A model generated the notes under the pieces. It did no database searches. It was given only the letters and a program-made list of their open reading frames with translations, and was not told the DNA's origin. A DNA stretch of 64,000 bases from CAZDXJ01 sp964509475 (GTDB lineage Bacteria > Pseudomonadota > Gammaproteobacteria > Methylococcales > Methylomonadaceae), in assembly GCA_964509475.1 (NCBI GenBank), contig CAZDXJ010000002.1, forward strand, positions 1 to 64,000, in the 5' to 3' direction. Made by a program: the position numbers and the translations under genes. Below are positions 53,768 to 62,528 of the stretch, in pieces. Every line of letters begins with the position of its first letter. Position 1 is the stretch's first letter.

Positions 53768-53920
53768 CAAAGCCATTAAGTTAAGAAAATGTGAGTTGGG
53801 CGTCGGTGCGGCTTGTTGTACTGTGCGGATAAATCCAGCTTTTCTGCGAATGGCTGGATAAATCCGCACCTACACCCATAGAACCATTCAACAGAATAGC
53901 TTAACTTAAAGGCAATGATG
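53768..53920 (-). repeat. R2 interspersed element, copy C (hairpin site filled)
   Basis: Inverted ends GCCATTAAGTTAAG (53772-53785) and CTTAACTTAAAGGC (53900-53913). Flanking direct repeats TTGAAGGCT (53759-53767) and CTGAAGGCT (53921-53929) match at 8 of 9. The centre carries a 23-nt hairpin at 53835-53857 flanked by ATAAAT on both sides (53829-53834, 53858-53863). It occupies most of the gap between the HMA-like gene and the His-rich gene, splitting the metal module. Confidence 0.78.
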
Positions 53921-53943
53921 CTGAAGGCTTCGCCTTGTTGCCA

Positions 53944-54270
53944 TCAGTCTTTGCTTTCCCGGGTTTCAGCGACGATATCTTCGAGGTTTTCTTTTTGCTG
54001 CAGAACAAAATCCTTGCCTTTACTGGTCACGCTGGAAACGGATGAGATAATTTCCTTGCGGTATTTGTGAATGAAAAACCCGCCCACAGCACCAAGTCCA
54101 ATCAACAAAAGAGGATGTTTTTTTACATTGCTCATCAATTTTTTTCCTGTTTGGGCGCCCGCTGACATGGCTGCGCCTTTTGCGATATGTGAAGTCAGTT
54201 TTTTTGCATCGTGGGTTTTCATCATGGCGTGCCCGGCATGAGCGCCATGACTGGCATGAGAATGTTTCAT
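53944..54270 (-). CDS. His-rich small membrane protein (YtxH-like)
   Basis: A 108-residue protein. The N-terminus is rich in His (H3, H5, H8, H11, H14, H20 within MKHSHASHGAHAGHAMMKTH) and Met, a likely metal-binding tail. A single membrane segment follows (HPLLLIGLGAVGGFFIHKY, residues about 52-70), then a charged amphipathic helix like YtxH/DUF883 proteins. The ATG follows AAGGAA at 6-nt spacing. Downstream of the Cys-rich peptide gene and upstream of the R2 copy, in the same direction as the ATPase; a role in copper binding is inferred. Confidence 0.72.
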   Translation of the reverse strand: MKHSHASHGAHAGHAMMKTHDAKKLTSHIAKGAAMSAGAQTGKKLMSNVKKHPLLLIGLGAVGGFFIHKYRKEIISSVSSVTSKGKDFVLQQKENLEDIVAETRESKD

Positions 54271-54372
54271 ATAAGTTCCTTGCTGTTTTGACTAAAATTA
54301 AAAATGGCCACCCCGGATTTCTTTGTGATGCCGGGGAAGCCAGCAATCCCGGTAACCGGGATCGTTGACTTG

Positions 54373-54540
54373 TTATTCATTATCATCTTCGCTGTCCAGC
54401 TTGTCTTCATTGAGCATTTGATAAATACCCATACAGCCTTCGCAGCAAAAGTTTTTGTCACCGTCTTTACCGATGAGGTGAAATCCTTCGATTTCCACCG
54501 GCAGCCCACACAAATCACAGGTTTTTTTTTCTTCAGTCAT
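54373..54540 (-). CDS. 55-residue Cys-rich metal-binding peptide
   Basis: ATG at 54540 to TAA at 54373-54375 gives 55 residues: CDLCG (Cys8, Cys11) and FCCEGCMGIYQML (Cys32, Cys33, Cys36), then an acidic tail ending DSEDDNE. The CXXCG...FCCXGC pattern is that of the metal-binding domain normally fused to the N-terminus of CcoI/FixI-type copper ATPases. Here it is a separate protein inside a Cu ATPase cluster, so a soluble metal chaperone is a reasonable guess. The ribosome binding site is weak. The unbroken frame and conserved cysteines support it as a real gene. Confidence 0.75.
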   Translation of the reverse strand: MTEEKKTCDLCGLPVEIEGFHLIGKDGDKNFCCEGCMGIYQMLNEDKLDSEDDNE

Positions 54541-54692
54541 GATGATTATTTTGCGTTTTCAAACAGATACTTTCACTTTATCAAAAAAACAGTTTTTGTT
54601 GCAGGTCAATATCGGCCGGGGTTGACAAAAAGACTCCGGATGAGACGATAAAATATGAGGGGCGCCTTATCCGGAGGTCAACAAAAAACAGA

Positions 54693-54932
54693 TCAATGAC
54701 AACTAAAACCGGTTGTACATTGCTCTGAGCCGTTGGTTTTTCCAGAACTGGCTTTTGCCGAAGCCTTCATCAAGGCGATACGCATGGCGCCGGTCAAACT
54801 CGGACCCAAGCCTATGCGGGTAGCAACAGCCGGCAAAATAATGAAAGAAGCCAATGCCAGACCCGCGCCTAACAGCACGGATCCCGTATCGACTTGATTT
54901 GCTTGAATGGTTTTTAGCTCTGTTGCACTCAT
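54693..54932 (-). CDS. Small membrane protein, first gene of the metal module
   Basis: A 79-residue protein with one or two hydrophobic helices (TGSVLLGAGLALASFIILPA at residues about 17-36, then GPSLTGAMRIALMKA) and a short tail with two cysteines and a terminal His (EQCTTGFSCH). The ATG follows GAGG at 8-nt spacing. No family recognised with confidence; DUF5132-like small proteins near metal ATPases are similar in layout. It opens the leftward run to the Cys-rich peptide, the His-rich protein and the ATPase. Confidence 0.65.
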   Translation of the reverse strand: MSATELKTIQANQVDTGSVLLGAGLALASFIILPAVATRIGLGPSLTGAMRIALMKASAKASSGKTNGSEQCTTGFSCH

Positions 54933-55110
54933 GTTGGCGACCTCATCAAGTTATCGGTGCAATAGTACAAACAGGAATTGTGCCAAAGCATAAGCAACTG
55001 TTTTACTTGAAATATTTCCCACAAATAAACAGTTACCAATAAAAATACGGCAAATAACACAAAAATAGTGTGTTAAATAACATAGTTTAATTGTTCGCTA
55101 TTCGCTCGAC

Positions 55111-55821
55111 TCAAAGAATTTCCAGGGTATAGCCGCCTATCGAACTTTCCGGTTTTATGATATCGAGCTGGATTTGGGTTATTTCATCCGCTTTGAACAA
55201 GACAGTCTGTGCCTGCCCGGGGAAATAATCGGATGCACCGAAAACCCGGCTGGCAAAAACATCACCCTTCAGGCTTAGCAAGGACAAACGGATATTGGGG
55301 TAGGGCTGGGCAAAAGGCGCCTGATTTTTGACAACCGTCTGCAAGCGGTAGACTTGTTTGGAAACAGGCCGCAGGGCGCTTTGTATGACCCGGATTTCAG
55401 CCGGGCTGTAATAAGGCGGGGTTGTGCAATTCAATTTAGCGCACAGGCTTTCCAATAGCGGCCGGACAGCGGGGTTCCGGCTAAGGTTTTCATATTCAAA
55501 ATAATAGACCTGCCCGCACAAAACAAGCAGACTGGCAACAAAGCCCAGACCCCACAACCTGGATACCGGCGGGACTTCCGGCTTTTCCCAGGGCAATGGC
55601 CCGTAGTTTTCTTCAATGTCAGGATTGTATTTGAACCCCGGCAGATTGTTTTTTTCAGCTCCGGCCGGTTTTTTCTTCGCCGCCGGCGCCGTCTCGGACA
55701 ATAATTCCAGGGCGTCAAATTTGATATTGCACCCTGGACAAAAATGAATACCCCGTGAATCACGAAGTTCATCCACACGGATGGGAAAACTTGTCTTGCA
55801 CTCCGGACATTGCGTATACAT
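55111..55821 (-). CDS. Zinc-ribbon, DUF3426 membrane protein
   Basis: A 236-residue protein. The N-terminus is an MJ0042-type zinc ribbon (CPECKTSF ... FCPGCNIKF), followed by a linker, one membrane helix (LWGLGFVASLLVLCGQVYYF) and a C-terminal DUF3426 domain outside the membrane. Function unknown; it is conserved next to prmA in many proteobacteria, which supports the call. The ATG at 55821 starts MYTQCPEC and lies 14 nt after the prmA stop; an upstream frame overlapping prmA is less likely. Confidence 0.88.
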   Translation of the reverse strand: MYTQCPECKTSFPIRVDELRDSRGIHFCPGCNIKFDALELLSETAPAAKKKPAGAEKNNLPGFKYNPDIEENYGPLPWEKPEVPPVSRLWGLGFVASLLVLCGQVYYFEYENLSRNPAVRPLLESLCAKLNCTTPPYYSPAEIRVIQSALRPVSKQVYRLQTVVKNQAPFAQPYPNIRLSLLSLKGDVFASRVFGASDYFPGQAQTVLFKADEITQIQLDIIKPESSIGGYTLEIL

Positions 55822-55835
55822 GGTGTACAGCGGGG

Positions 55836-56714
55836 CTAAAACGCGCGGCCTTCCAGTAAACACCAGTCATCCTGGAATACAGGCGCTGACATCGTCAAAT
55901 GGCGGGCATAACCTTGCCGTAGCTCAATCGCTTGTTCCCGCAAGATGCCGGATAAAATCAACCAGCCCCCGCTTTCGATATATCCGGCCAGTTGGGGCGC
56001 CAGTTCAAGCAAGGGTTTGGCAAGAATATTGGCGATCACAATATCAGCTTTGACAGCCGGGAAATCCTTGTCCAAACAGATATCGATGCGCCGGCTCACC
56101 TGGTTTTTTTCAGCGTTATCCCGGGTTGCTGTCAAGGCCTGTGCATCGATATCAACCGCATAAGCCTGTTTGGCGCCGAGTAAAAGGGCCGCGATTGCCA
56201 GAATGCCGGAACCACAACCGTAATCAATAACGGTTTTGTCTTGCAAATCATGCCGGGCCAGCCAGTCAAGGCAAAGCGCTGTCGTTGGGTGGGTACCGGT
56301 TCCAAAAGCCAGCCCTGGATCCAGCCTCAGACAGACCGTATCCGGTTCAAACCGTTGCTGGCCCGTCGGGCAAACCCATAGCCGGTTGCCAAATTTCATG
56401 GGTTGGTAATATTGCATCCATTCACGCTCCCAAATCTTGTCGGCCAGAATCTCGATTTGCCAGTCTTCGGTGCGAATGGTTGCAAGCTGTTGGCTTATAA
56501 GCGATTTGACGATATCCAGATCATGATCCATGCTAAACAAACCGGTTATCCGGGTTCGTTGCCAGATTTTTGTCTCCCCGGGTTGCGGTTCATAAACCGG
56601 CTGCTCTGCCGCGTCCAGATAGGTTACCGACAACGCACCAAGCTCACTGAGCAAACCGGAAACCGGGGCAACCGTATCTTTGCCGGTGATGATGGAGAGC
56701 TGTTGCCAGGCCAT
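55836..56714 (-). CDS. prmA: Ribosomal protein L11 methyltransferase
   Basis: PrmA (292 aa) trimethylates ribosomal protein L11. The substrate-binding N-domain (MAWQQLSIITGKD) is followed by LDPGLAFGTGTHPTTALCL and the SAM motif VIDYGCGSGILAIAALLLGA, then ANILAKPLLELAPQL (NPPY-like NIL). The ATG at 56714 gives the family start and length; the frame extends 30 codons upstream without homology. It follows accC by 26 nt in the accBC-prmA block. Confidence 0.96.
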   Translation of the reverse strand: MAWQQLSIITGKDTVAPVSGLLSELGALSVTYLDAAEQPVYEPQPGETKIWQRTRITGLFSMDHDLDIVKSLISQQLATIRTEDWQIEILADKIWEREWMQYYQPMKFGNRLWVCPTGQQRFEPDTVCLRLDPGLAFGTGTHPTTALCLDWLARHDLQDKTVIDYGCGSGILAIAALLLGAKQAYAVDIDAQALTATRDNAEKNQVSRRIDICLDKDFPAVKADIVIANILAKPLLELAPQLAGYIESGGWLILSGILREQAIELRQGYARHLTMSAPVFQDDWCLLEGRAF

Positions 56715-56740
56715 GATAAAACGACGATTAAGCCCGTGGG

Positions 56741-58084
56741 TTATTGAAGACCCAGGGTTTTTTCCAGATAATGGATATTTTGTCCGCCTTCGACAAAGCC
56801 GCAATCGGCCATGATCTCGCGCTGTAACGGGATGTTGGTTTTAATGCCGTCAATAATGATTTCACTGAGCGCGGTATTCATCCGGGCAATAGCGCTTTTA
56901 CGGTCATCGCCATGCGCGATCAGTTTGCCAATCATCGAGTCGTAAAACGGCGGTACCTTGTAGCCGTTGTAAATATGGGTCTCACAACGAATACCGGGGC
57001 CACCCGGCATATGAAACTGGGTTATCGTGCCCGGACAGGGCATGAAGGTTTTTGCATCTTCGGCATTCAGGCGGCATTCAATGGCATGACCGCGTAATTC
57101 AACCTGTTCCTGGCTGATGGAAAGCCTTTCACCGGCGGCAATGCGCAATTGTTCCTTGACGATATCAAAGCCGGTGACCATTTCCGTTACCGGATGTTCG
57201 ACCTGAATACGGGTGTTCATCTCAATAAAATAAAAATTTCCTTTTTCATAAAGAAATTCAAAGGTTCCGGCGCCCAAATAACCAATATCCCGGCAGGCTT
57301 TTGCGCACAACTCACCCATTTGCGCCCGTTGCCCGGGCGTGATGCCGGGAGCAGGCGCTTCTTCGACGACTTTTTGATGGCGGCGCTGCATGGAACAATC
57401 ACGCTCGCCCAGATGAATGGCGTTACCCTGCGCATCGGCCAATACCTGAAATTCGATGTGGCGGGGATCTTCAAGAAATTTTTCCATATACAAGGTATCG
57501 TTGCCAAAAGCGCTGGCCGCTTCCGCACGTGTCAGCGAAATGGCGTTCAGCAAGGCCGCTTCGGTATGCACGGTGCGCATACCTCGGCCACCACCACCGC
57601 CTGCGGCCTTGATAATGACCGGATAGCCGATTTCCCTGGCCATGGCCAGACTTTTTTCCTGATCGTCGGTCAACGGTTCTCCGTTGCCGGGCACACAGGG
57701 AATACCCGCATTGATCATGGCCTGTTTGGCCGCGATTTTGTCCCCCATCATACGGATGGTTGCGGCTTTCGGGCCAATAAACACAAAACCGCTTTGTTTG
57801 ACCTTTTCCGAAAAATCAGCGTTTTCGGATAAAAAACCATAACCTGGATGAATCGCTTCGGCATCAGTGACTTCGGCAGCGCTGATAATGGCCGGAATAT
57901 TCAAATAACTTTCCGACAATGCAGCGGGACCGATACATACCGATTCATCAGCCAAACGGACGTGTTTCAAATCACGATCGGCATCCGAATGAACGGCAAC
58001 CGCTTTGATACCCAGTTCCCGGCAGGCACGCAAAATACGCAGAGCAATTTCGCCGCGATTGGCGATAAGGATTTTATCGAACAT
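56741..58084 (-). CDS. accC: Biotin carboxylase subunit of acetyl-CoA carboxylase
   Basis: AccC (447 aa) carboxylates the biotin on AccB using bicarbonate and ATP, first step of fatty acid synthesis. It begins MFDKILIANRGEIALRILRA and has the ATP-grasp glycine loop KAAGGGGGRGMR, the EMNTRIQVEHPVTE metal/biotin motif and the expected length. It lies 26 nt after accB. Confidence 0.97.
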   Translation of the reverse strand: MFDKILIANRGEIALRILRACRELGIKAVAVHSDADRDLKHVRLADESVCIGPAALSESYLNIPAIISAAEVTDAEAIHPGYGFLSENADFSEKVKQSGFVFIGPKAATIRMMGDKIAAKQAMINAGIPCVPGNGEPLTDDQEKSLAMAREIGYPVIIKAAGGGGGRGMRTVHTEAALLNAISLTRAEAASAFGNDTLYMEKFLEDPRHIEFQVLADAQGNAIHLGERDCSMQRRHQKVVEEAPAPGITPGQRAQMGELCAKACRDIGYLGAGTFEFLYEKGNFYFIEMNTRIQVEHPVTEMVTGFDIVKEQLRIAAGERLSISQEQVELRGHAIECRLNAEDAKTFMPCPGTITQFHMPGGPGIRCETHIYNGYKVPPFYDSMIGKLIAHGDDRKSAIARMNTALSEIIIDGIKTNIPLQREIMADCGFVEGGQNIHYLEKTLGLQ

Positions 58085-58110
58085 GATAGTTTGTCATCTC
58101 CTGTTATCGA

Positions 58111-58563
58111 TTATTCTATGACAAATAACGGTTGGTCATACTCGACGGGTTGGGCATTTTCAGCCAGAATTTTGCTAATGGTTCCGCTTTTGTCCGCTTC
58201 AATCTGATTCAGGATTTTCATCGCTTCAATGATACAAAGTGTATCGCCGACATTGACCGATTGCCCCACTTCAACAAACGGTTTGGCCGTGGGTGAAGGC
58301 GAACGATAAAAGGTACCGACCATCGGGGATTTGACAACATGTCCGGACAATGCCTGCTCTTCGGTTGCCGGTTTGGTTTCCGCCACCGGTGTGGCAACCA
58401 CGGCAGGTGCCGCCGCAACGACCGGCGCCGGTGCAACCGGCGAAGCAACAGTCGAGGAATAGCGGCTGATACGCACGGATTCTTCGCCTTCGCTGATTTC
58501 CAGTTCGGCGATATCGGATTCTTCAATAATTTCGATCAGTTTTTTTATTTTTCTGATATCCAT
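58111..58563 (-). CDS. accB: Biotin carboxyl carrier protein
   Basis: AccB (150 aa) carries biotin on K116 in the motif EAMKILNQIEAD. The N-terminal helical region (MDIRKIKKLIEIIEESDIAE) is followed by an Ala/Pro/Val-rich linker (residues about 40-66) and the C-terminal biotinyl domain with the thumb segment GTFYRSPSPTAKPFV. Its ATG is 4 nt after the aroQ stop. Confidence 0.97.
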   Translation of the reverse strand: MDIRKIKKLIEIIEESDIAELEISEGEESVRISRYSSTVASPVAPAPVVAAAPAVVATPVAETKPATEEQALSGHVVKSPMVGTFYRSPSPTAKPFVEVGQSVNVGDTLCIIEAMKILNQIEADKSGTISKILAENAQPVEYDQPLFVIE

Positions 58564-58567
58564 TGGA

Positions 58568-59014
58568 TTATGTTCTCTTGATTAATATCTGATGAGCGGC
58601 CTGTAAAGCCAGTTCGTATCCGTAAGCGCCCAGTCCACAAATAAAACCTTCGGCAATATCAGAAAAGTACGAATGTTTTCTGAATGCTTCGCGGGCATGG
58701 ATATTGGATAAATGAACTTCAATAAATGGAATCGCCGTCGCCAGCAGGGCATCCCGTATGGCAACACTAGTATGGGTAAAAGCGGCCGGGTTGATAATAA
58801 TAAAATCAACCTGATCACGAAACGCCTGATGGATCAGGGCAATGATTTCATGTTCGGCGTTGTGTTGGCTAAATTGCAATGAATGGCCAAGTTGTTTTGC
58901 AGTTTTGCCAAGGTTTCGTTCAATATCAGCCAGTGTCTCAAAGCCATAGTGACCGGGTTCGCGTACGCCCAGAAGGTTCAGGTTTGGGCCATTGATTACA
59001 GTAATTTTTGCCAT
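58568..59014 (-). CDS. aroQ: 3-Dehydroquinate dehydratase, type II
   Basis: AroQ (148 aa), the dodecameric type II enzyme of the shikimate pathway. It begins MAKITVINGPNLNLLGVREP with the catalytic Tyr in GHYGF, and carries NPAAFTHTSVAIRDAL and the EVHLSNIHAREAFRKHS motif. The ATG at 59014 is chosen because it gives the family N-terminus; the open frame continues 50 codons upstream without homology. First gene of the aroQ-accB-accC-prmA run. Confidence 0.96.
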   Translation of the reverse strand: MAKITVINGPNLNLLGVREPGHYGFETLADIERNLGKTAKQLGHSLQFSQHNAEHEIIALIHQAFRDQVDFIIINPAAFTHTSVAIRDALLATAIPFIEVHLSNIHAREAFRKHSYFSDIAEGFICGLGAYGYELALQAAHQILIKRT

Positions 59015-59138
59015 TATTTTTGTGTATGTATGATAAATCAATCGAATCCCGGTACAAGGGGGATAAATTCTCTCTAATTTATACAAATTTGTCCAGATAT
59101 ATGTGATTTCGCATCTTTTAGCGGCAAATTTTAGTTTT

Positions 59139-59654
59139 TTAAAGTAATGGCTTGATTTGTTCAAGAACCTGCTGTCTGGAAAATATACCCGAATGGCGAT
59201 GCCGGATACGCCCCTGCTGATCGACGATTACGGTAAACGGTACGGTATTGGCAGTATTACCCAGGCGCCACGATAATTCAATGCCGGCATCTCCAGCAAT
59301 CAATACCGGATAATTGACCTTGGCAAAATCCAGATATTCTTCCACCGGCTGCTTGTCTTCAATAGCGATACCGATGAATTGCAGATTTTTGCTGGCAAAC
59401 TGTTTTTGCAATTCGATAAATTCCGGTATCTCCCGCCGGCACGGCGGACACCAGGTCGCCCAGAAATTAATCACCAGCACTTTACCCCGCCATTCGGAAA
59501 TGGTATGGGATTGTCCCTGGATATCGGGAAACTTGAAACCGGGCAAGGCATCAGCCTGTTGTCGATCGGCGGCTGCGGTTACCGATTTCTGAACATAAAA
59601 TCCGCTGCCTAACGCCAAAAGACCGGCGATAAAAAAAAGCAAGTTTTTTTTCAT
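59139..59654 (-). CDS. TlpA/ResA-like thioredoxin
   Basis: A membrane-anchored periplasmic thioredoxin (171 aa): an N-terminal signal-anchor (LLFFIAGLLALGSGFYV) and a redoxin domain with the active site WCPPC (C69, C72) and the cis-proline region NTVPFTVIVD. TlpA-like proteins reduce cytochrome c apoproteins or copper-binding proteins. It overlaps the dsbD end by 4 nt and so probably takes its electrons from DsbD, which is an inference from context. Confidence 0.88.
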   Translation of the reverse strand: MKKNLLFFIAGLLALGSGFYVQKSVTAAADRQQADALPGFKFPDIQGQSHTISEWRGKVLVINFWATWCPPCRREIPEFIELQKQFASKNLQFIGIAIEDKQPVEEYLDFAKVNYPVLIAGDAGIELSWRLGNTANTVPFTVIVDQQGRIRHRHSGIFSRQQVLEQIKPLL

Positions 59655-61891
59655 AAAGATGTTTTTTGCAGATGAGTAATAAAGCTTTCGGCATCCTGAT
59701 AACCGATAACCCGGAGCTCAGGATGCTCTTGCCGCTTCGGGTCAAAAAATAAAATGGCCGGCGGGCCGATTAAATCAAATTGTTTGAGCAAGGCCAAGTC
59801 ATCCGCTGAATTTTTTGTTACATCGGCACGTAACAAAACAAAGTTGGCCAAATGTTTTTTTACCTGCGCATCAGCAAACGTATAACGCTCCATTTCCTTG
59901 CAGGAAATACACCAGTCGGCATAAAAATCGACTAAAACCCATTGTTGCCGTAAAGCGGCTTGTTGCAAGCTGTTGTCCAGTTCATCCAGTGAATGGATGG
60001 CCCGGAAAACAAGGTTTGTTTGTGCTTGTGGTGCTGCCGCTTGCAAACCTTGTAATGGTTTGAGCGGATTGGTGTTACCCATACTCAAGCCGATCAGCAA
60101 CAATATACCGTAAACCAGGCTGATCAAACCGGCACCCTTCCATAATTTGCGCCAGTTGGAAGCCTGTTCGGGCAAAGGATCGATGGCGCTGAGGTAGATA
60201 GCGGGGATAATCAGCAACATGGCCCAAAGCAACATGCTGATTTCTCCAGGCAATACCCGTTCCAGCATCCATACCGCGACTGCCAGCATAATGACCCCGA
60301 AAATGGCCTTGGTTGTCTTTAACCAGGGACCCGCCTTGGGCAACAAGGAGCCTGCGGAAGCACCAACCAGCAATAACGGCATGCCCATACCCAAACCCAT
60401 CATGAACAATGCCGATCCGCCCAAAAACGCATCGCCAGTCTGGCCGATATAGATCAACGCGCCCGCCAATGGCGCCGCCACACAAGGACCGACAATCAGC
60501 GAGGAAAGGGCACCCATAATGGCCGCTCCCAGATAACTGCCATTACGCCGTCGTTCGCTGGCATTATGCAAACGTGCCTGCCAGGATTTCGGGATTTCCA
60601 GATTATAAAAACCAAACATGGACAAGGAAAGGAGGATAAAAATGGCACTGAACGACACGATGACCCAGGGTTCTTGCAAGACCGCTTGCAGATTGCTGCC
60701 GAAAAGCGCGGCGATAATGCCAAAAACCGTATAGGTTGCTGCCGAAGCCAGCACAAAACTCAGTGACAATAAAAAAGCCCGCTGGGTGCCAACCGGCTTG
60801 CCATGCCCAACGATAATACCGGAAAGAATCGGTATCATTGGAAAAATACAAGGTGTCACCGACAACAGCAGACCAAAACCGAAAAAACTGAGTAACGTAA
60901 GCCATAAACTGTCCTGGCGCAAGGATTGTACGATCTGTTGCTGTTCGGATAAGGGTTCGCTTTGGACGGGTCCGGATATTTGCAAATCACTTAGCGCCGG
61001 CAATGCCAGGGTAACACTTTTTTGCATCGGCGGATAACAGACACCACGTTCGGCACAACCCTGGTATTTTGCCCGCAACGTTATGGTTCCGGCAGCGCTG
61101 CTGTTGCGCAGCAGCGGCAGCTCAAAAGCCAGTTCATTGTGAAAAATTTCAACCTGACCAAAGGCTTCGTCAACTTTCAGTTCACCTTGCGGTATCTGGT
61201 AAGAACCGATACGGGTTGCCGCATCACCACTCAGGTCAAAGGCAATTTTATCCCGGTAAAGATAATAATCTTCGGCAATGATCCAATTGACATGCAGGGT
61301 GCGTCCGTTTTTGACCGCAGCGAAAAACTGAAAAGCCTGATCAGCGGGTAACAAATCATGCTGAAAAAAACTCGGTTGCAGACCCTTCAGACTGCGCACA
61401 AGTTTATCCAGTGGTTTGGCGGTATCGACCGGAGCGGGCAGATCGATGGTCAGCAAGGTTTTTTGCGGTGGATAGCAAATACCGATATCGGCGCAGCCTT
61501 GATATTTCGCCTGTAACTGTAAAACCCGGACATGTTTTGCATTGTGCAGCGGCACGACGATATCCAGTTGCTTGCGGTAAATCTGCATTTCGCCGAAATA
61601 GACATCATGTTTTGTTTCCGCCTCGGGATAATGCGCCTCTAGCAGCTCTATATCCGCCGTTTTGGAAACAAGCTTGAACTTGTCCTTATAGAGATAATAA
61701 CCGTCGGCAATGACCCAATGTAAACGAATCCGCTCCGCATCGACTGCGGCCGCACTTACTTTAAAAGCCTGTTCAGCAGGCAGCAGGTCTTCAGGATCCA
61801 GGGCAACGGCTTGACCGGCAAAAAATGTGAGGAAACAGAAAAAAGGTAATTTTAGCCAAGTACAGCACCATTTTTCTAATATCGGGTTCAT
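59651..61891 (-). CDS. dsbD: Thiol:disulfide interchange protein DsbD with duplicated N-terminal domain
   Basis: DsbD moves electrons from cytosolic thioredoxin to periplasmic thiols. This one has 746 residues, against about 565 in E. coli. After the signal peptide there are two copies of the periplasmic alpha domain, each with its Cys pair: YQGCADIGICYPP (C133, C139) and YQGCAERGVCYPP (C279, C285). Then comes the membrane domain (SVTPCIFPMIPI, IVGPCVAAPLAG) and a C-terminal thioredoxin-like domain with DWCISCKEME. The ATG at 61891 gives a good signal peptide. cutA is upstream, as in E. coli. Confidence 0.95.
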   Translation of the reverse strand: MNPILEKWCCTWLKLPFFCFLTFFAGQAVALDPEDLLPAEQAFKVSAAAVDAERIRLHWVIADGYYLYKDKFKLVSKTADIELLEAHYPEAETKHDVYFGEMQIYRKQLDIVVPLHNAKHVRVLQLQAKYQGCADIGICYPPQKTLLTIDLPAPVDTAKPLDKLVRSLKGLQPSFFQHDLLPADQAFQFFAAVKNGRTLHVNWIIAEDYYLYRDKIAFDLSGDAATRIGSYQIPQGELKVDEAFGQVEIFHNELAFELPLLRNSSAAGTITLRAKYQGCAERGVCYPPMQKSVTLALPALSDLQISGPVQSEPLSEQQQIVQSLRQDSLWLTLLSFFGFGLLLSVTPCIFPMIPILSGIIVGHGKPVGTQRAFLLSLSFVLASAATYTVFGIIAALFGSNLQAVLQEPWVIVSFSAIFILLSLSMFGFYNLEIPKSWQARLHNASERRRNGSYLGAAIMGALSSLIVGPCVAAPLAGALIYIGQTGDAFLGGSALFMMGLGMGMPLLLVGASAGSLLPKAGPWLKTTKAIFGVIMLAVAVWMLERVLPGEISMLLWAMLLIIPAIYLSAIDPLPEQASNWRKLWKGAGLISLVYGILLLIGLSMGNTNPLKPLQGLQAAAPQAQTNLVFRAIHSLDELDNSLQQAALRQQWVLVDFYADWCISCKEMERYTFADAQVKKHLANFVLLRADVTKNSADDLALLKQFDLIGPPAILFFDPKRQEHPELRVIGYQDAESFITHLQKTSL

Positions 61892-61920
61892 AATTATAAA
61901 ACTGGTTGAAGGTATTCAGG

Positions 61921-62277
61921 TCATCGTCTTGTATCCGTGTTAGTCAAAGAATGGGGCTGCACAAGACATGAATCAATCCAATGCAAGTAATCCGACGAGC
62001 CGCGTTGCACAGAGACAGCGATAATTTCAGGAAGTTCATACGGGTGATTATCCCGTATGATTTGTTCAACCGCAGCATAACGATCTTTATGCGTTTTGAT
62101 CAGAAGCAAATATTCCTGACTGGTTGCAATTTCCCCCTGCCAGGGGTAGATTGAGGTCAGCCCTGGTACGATATTCACACAGGCGGCTGATTGACCATCA
62201 ACCAATTTACCGGCAAGATTTTCCGCCGACTTTTGATCCGGACAGGTGGTAAGAATAATTTGGTAATTTGTGGACAT
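61921..62277 (-). CDS. cutA: Divalent-cation tolerance protein CutA
   Basis: A small trimeric protein (118 aa) tied to copper tolerance in E. coli, where it sits next to dsbD as here. Family motifs: AACVNIVPGLTSIYPWQGEI and NHPYELPEIIAV, plus SDYLHWID. The end is a few residues longer than usual (LTNTDTRR). It is 29 nt upstream of dsbD in the same direction. Confidence 0.94.
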   Translation of the reverse strand: MSTNYQIILTTCPDQKSAENLAGKLVDGQSAACVNIVPGLTSIYPWQGEIATSQEYLLLIKTHKDRYAAVEQIIRDNHPYELPEIIAVSVQRGSSDYLHWIDSCLVQPHSLTNTDTRR

Positions 62278-62528
62278 GGGTGTGGTTAATGGCTATGAAT
62301 TTATTATTAACAGAACTTACGCACTATAAATAACTTATTGTTTTACAAAAACAAGCATTACAAAGAGGTTTTACACAAACCCGGTTTTTCAAGTTCTGAT
62401 CGGTTCTTAAACCCGTCATTCCGACATGGACTGGCGGAATCCAGTGACAGGGATGTCAAGGCTGCTTGCCGGGCAGAAATAACCGCCAACCCGTTTTTTC
62501 AGCCTGTCCGGCTTCCGTCTTTGAGCCT

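Noticed and set aside
54933..55020. Sigma54 promoter upstream of the metal module (TGGCAC on the minus strand)
   Set aside because: The -12 GC at the required spacing is missing; the match is only to the -24 half.
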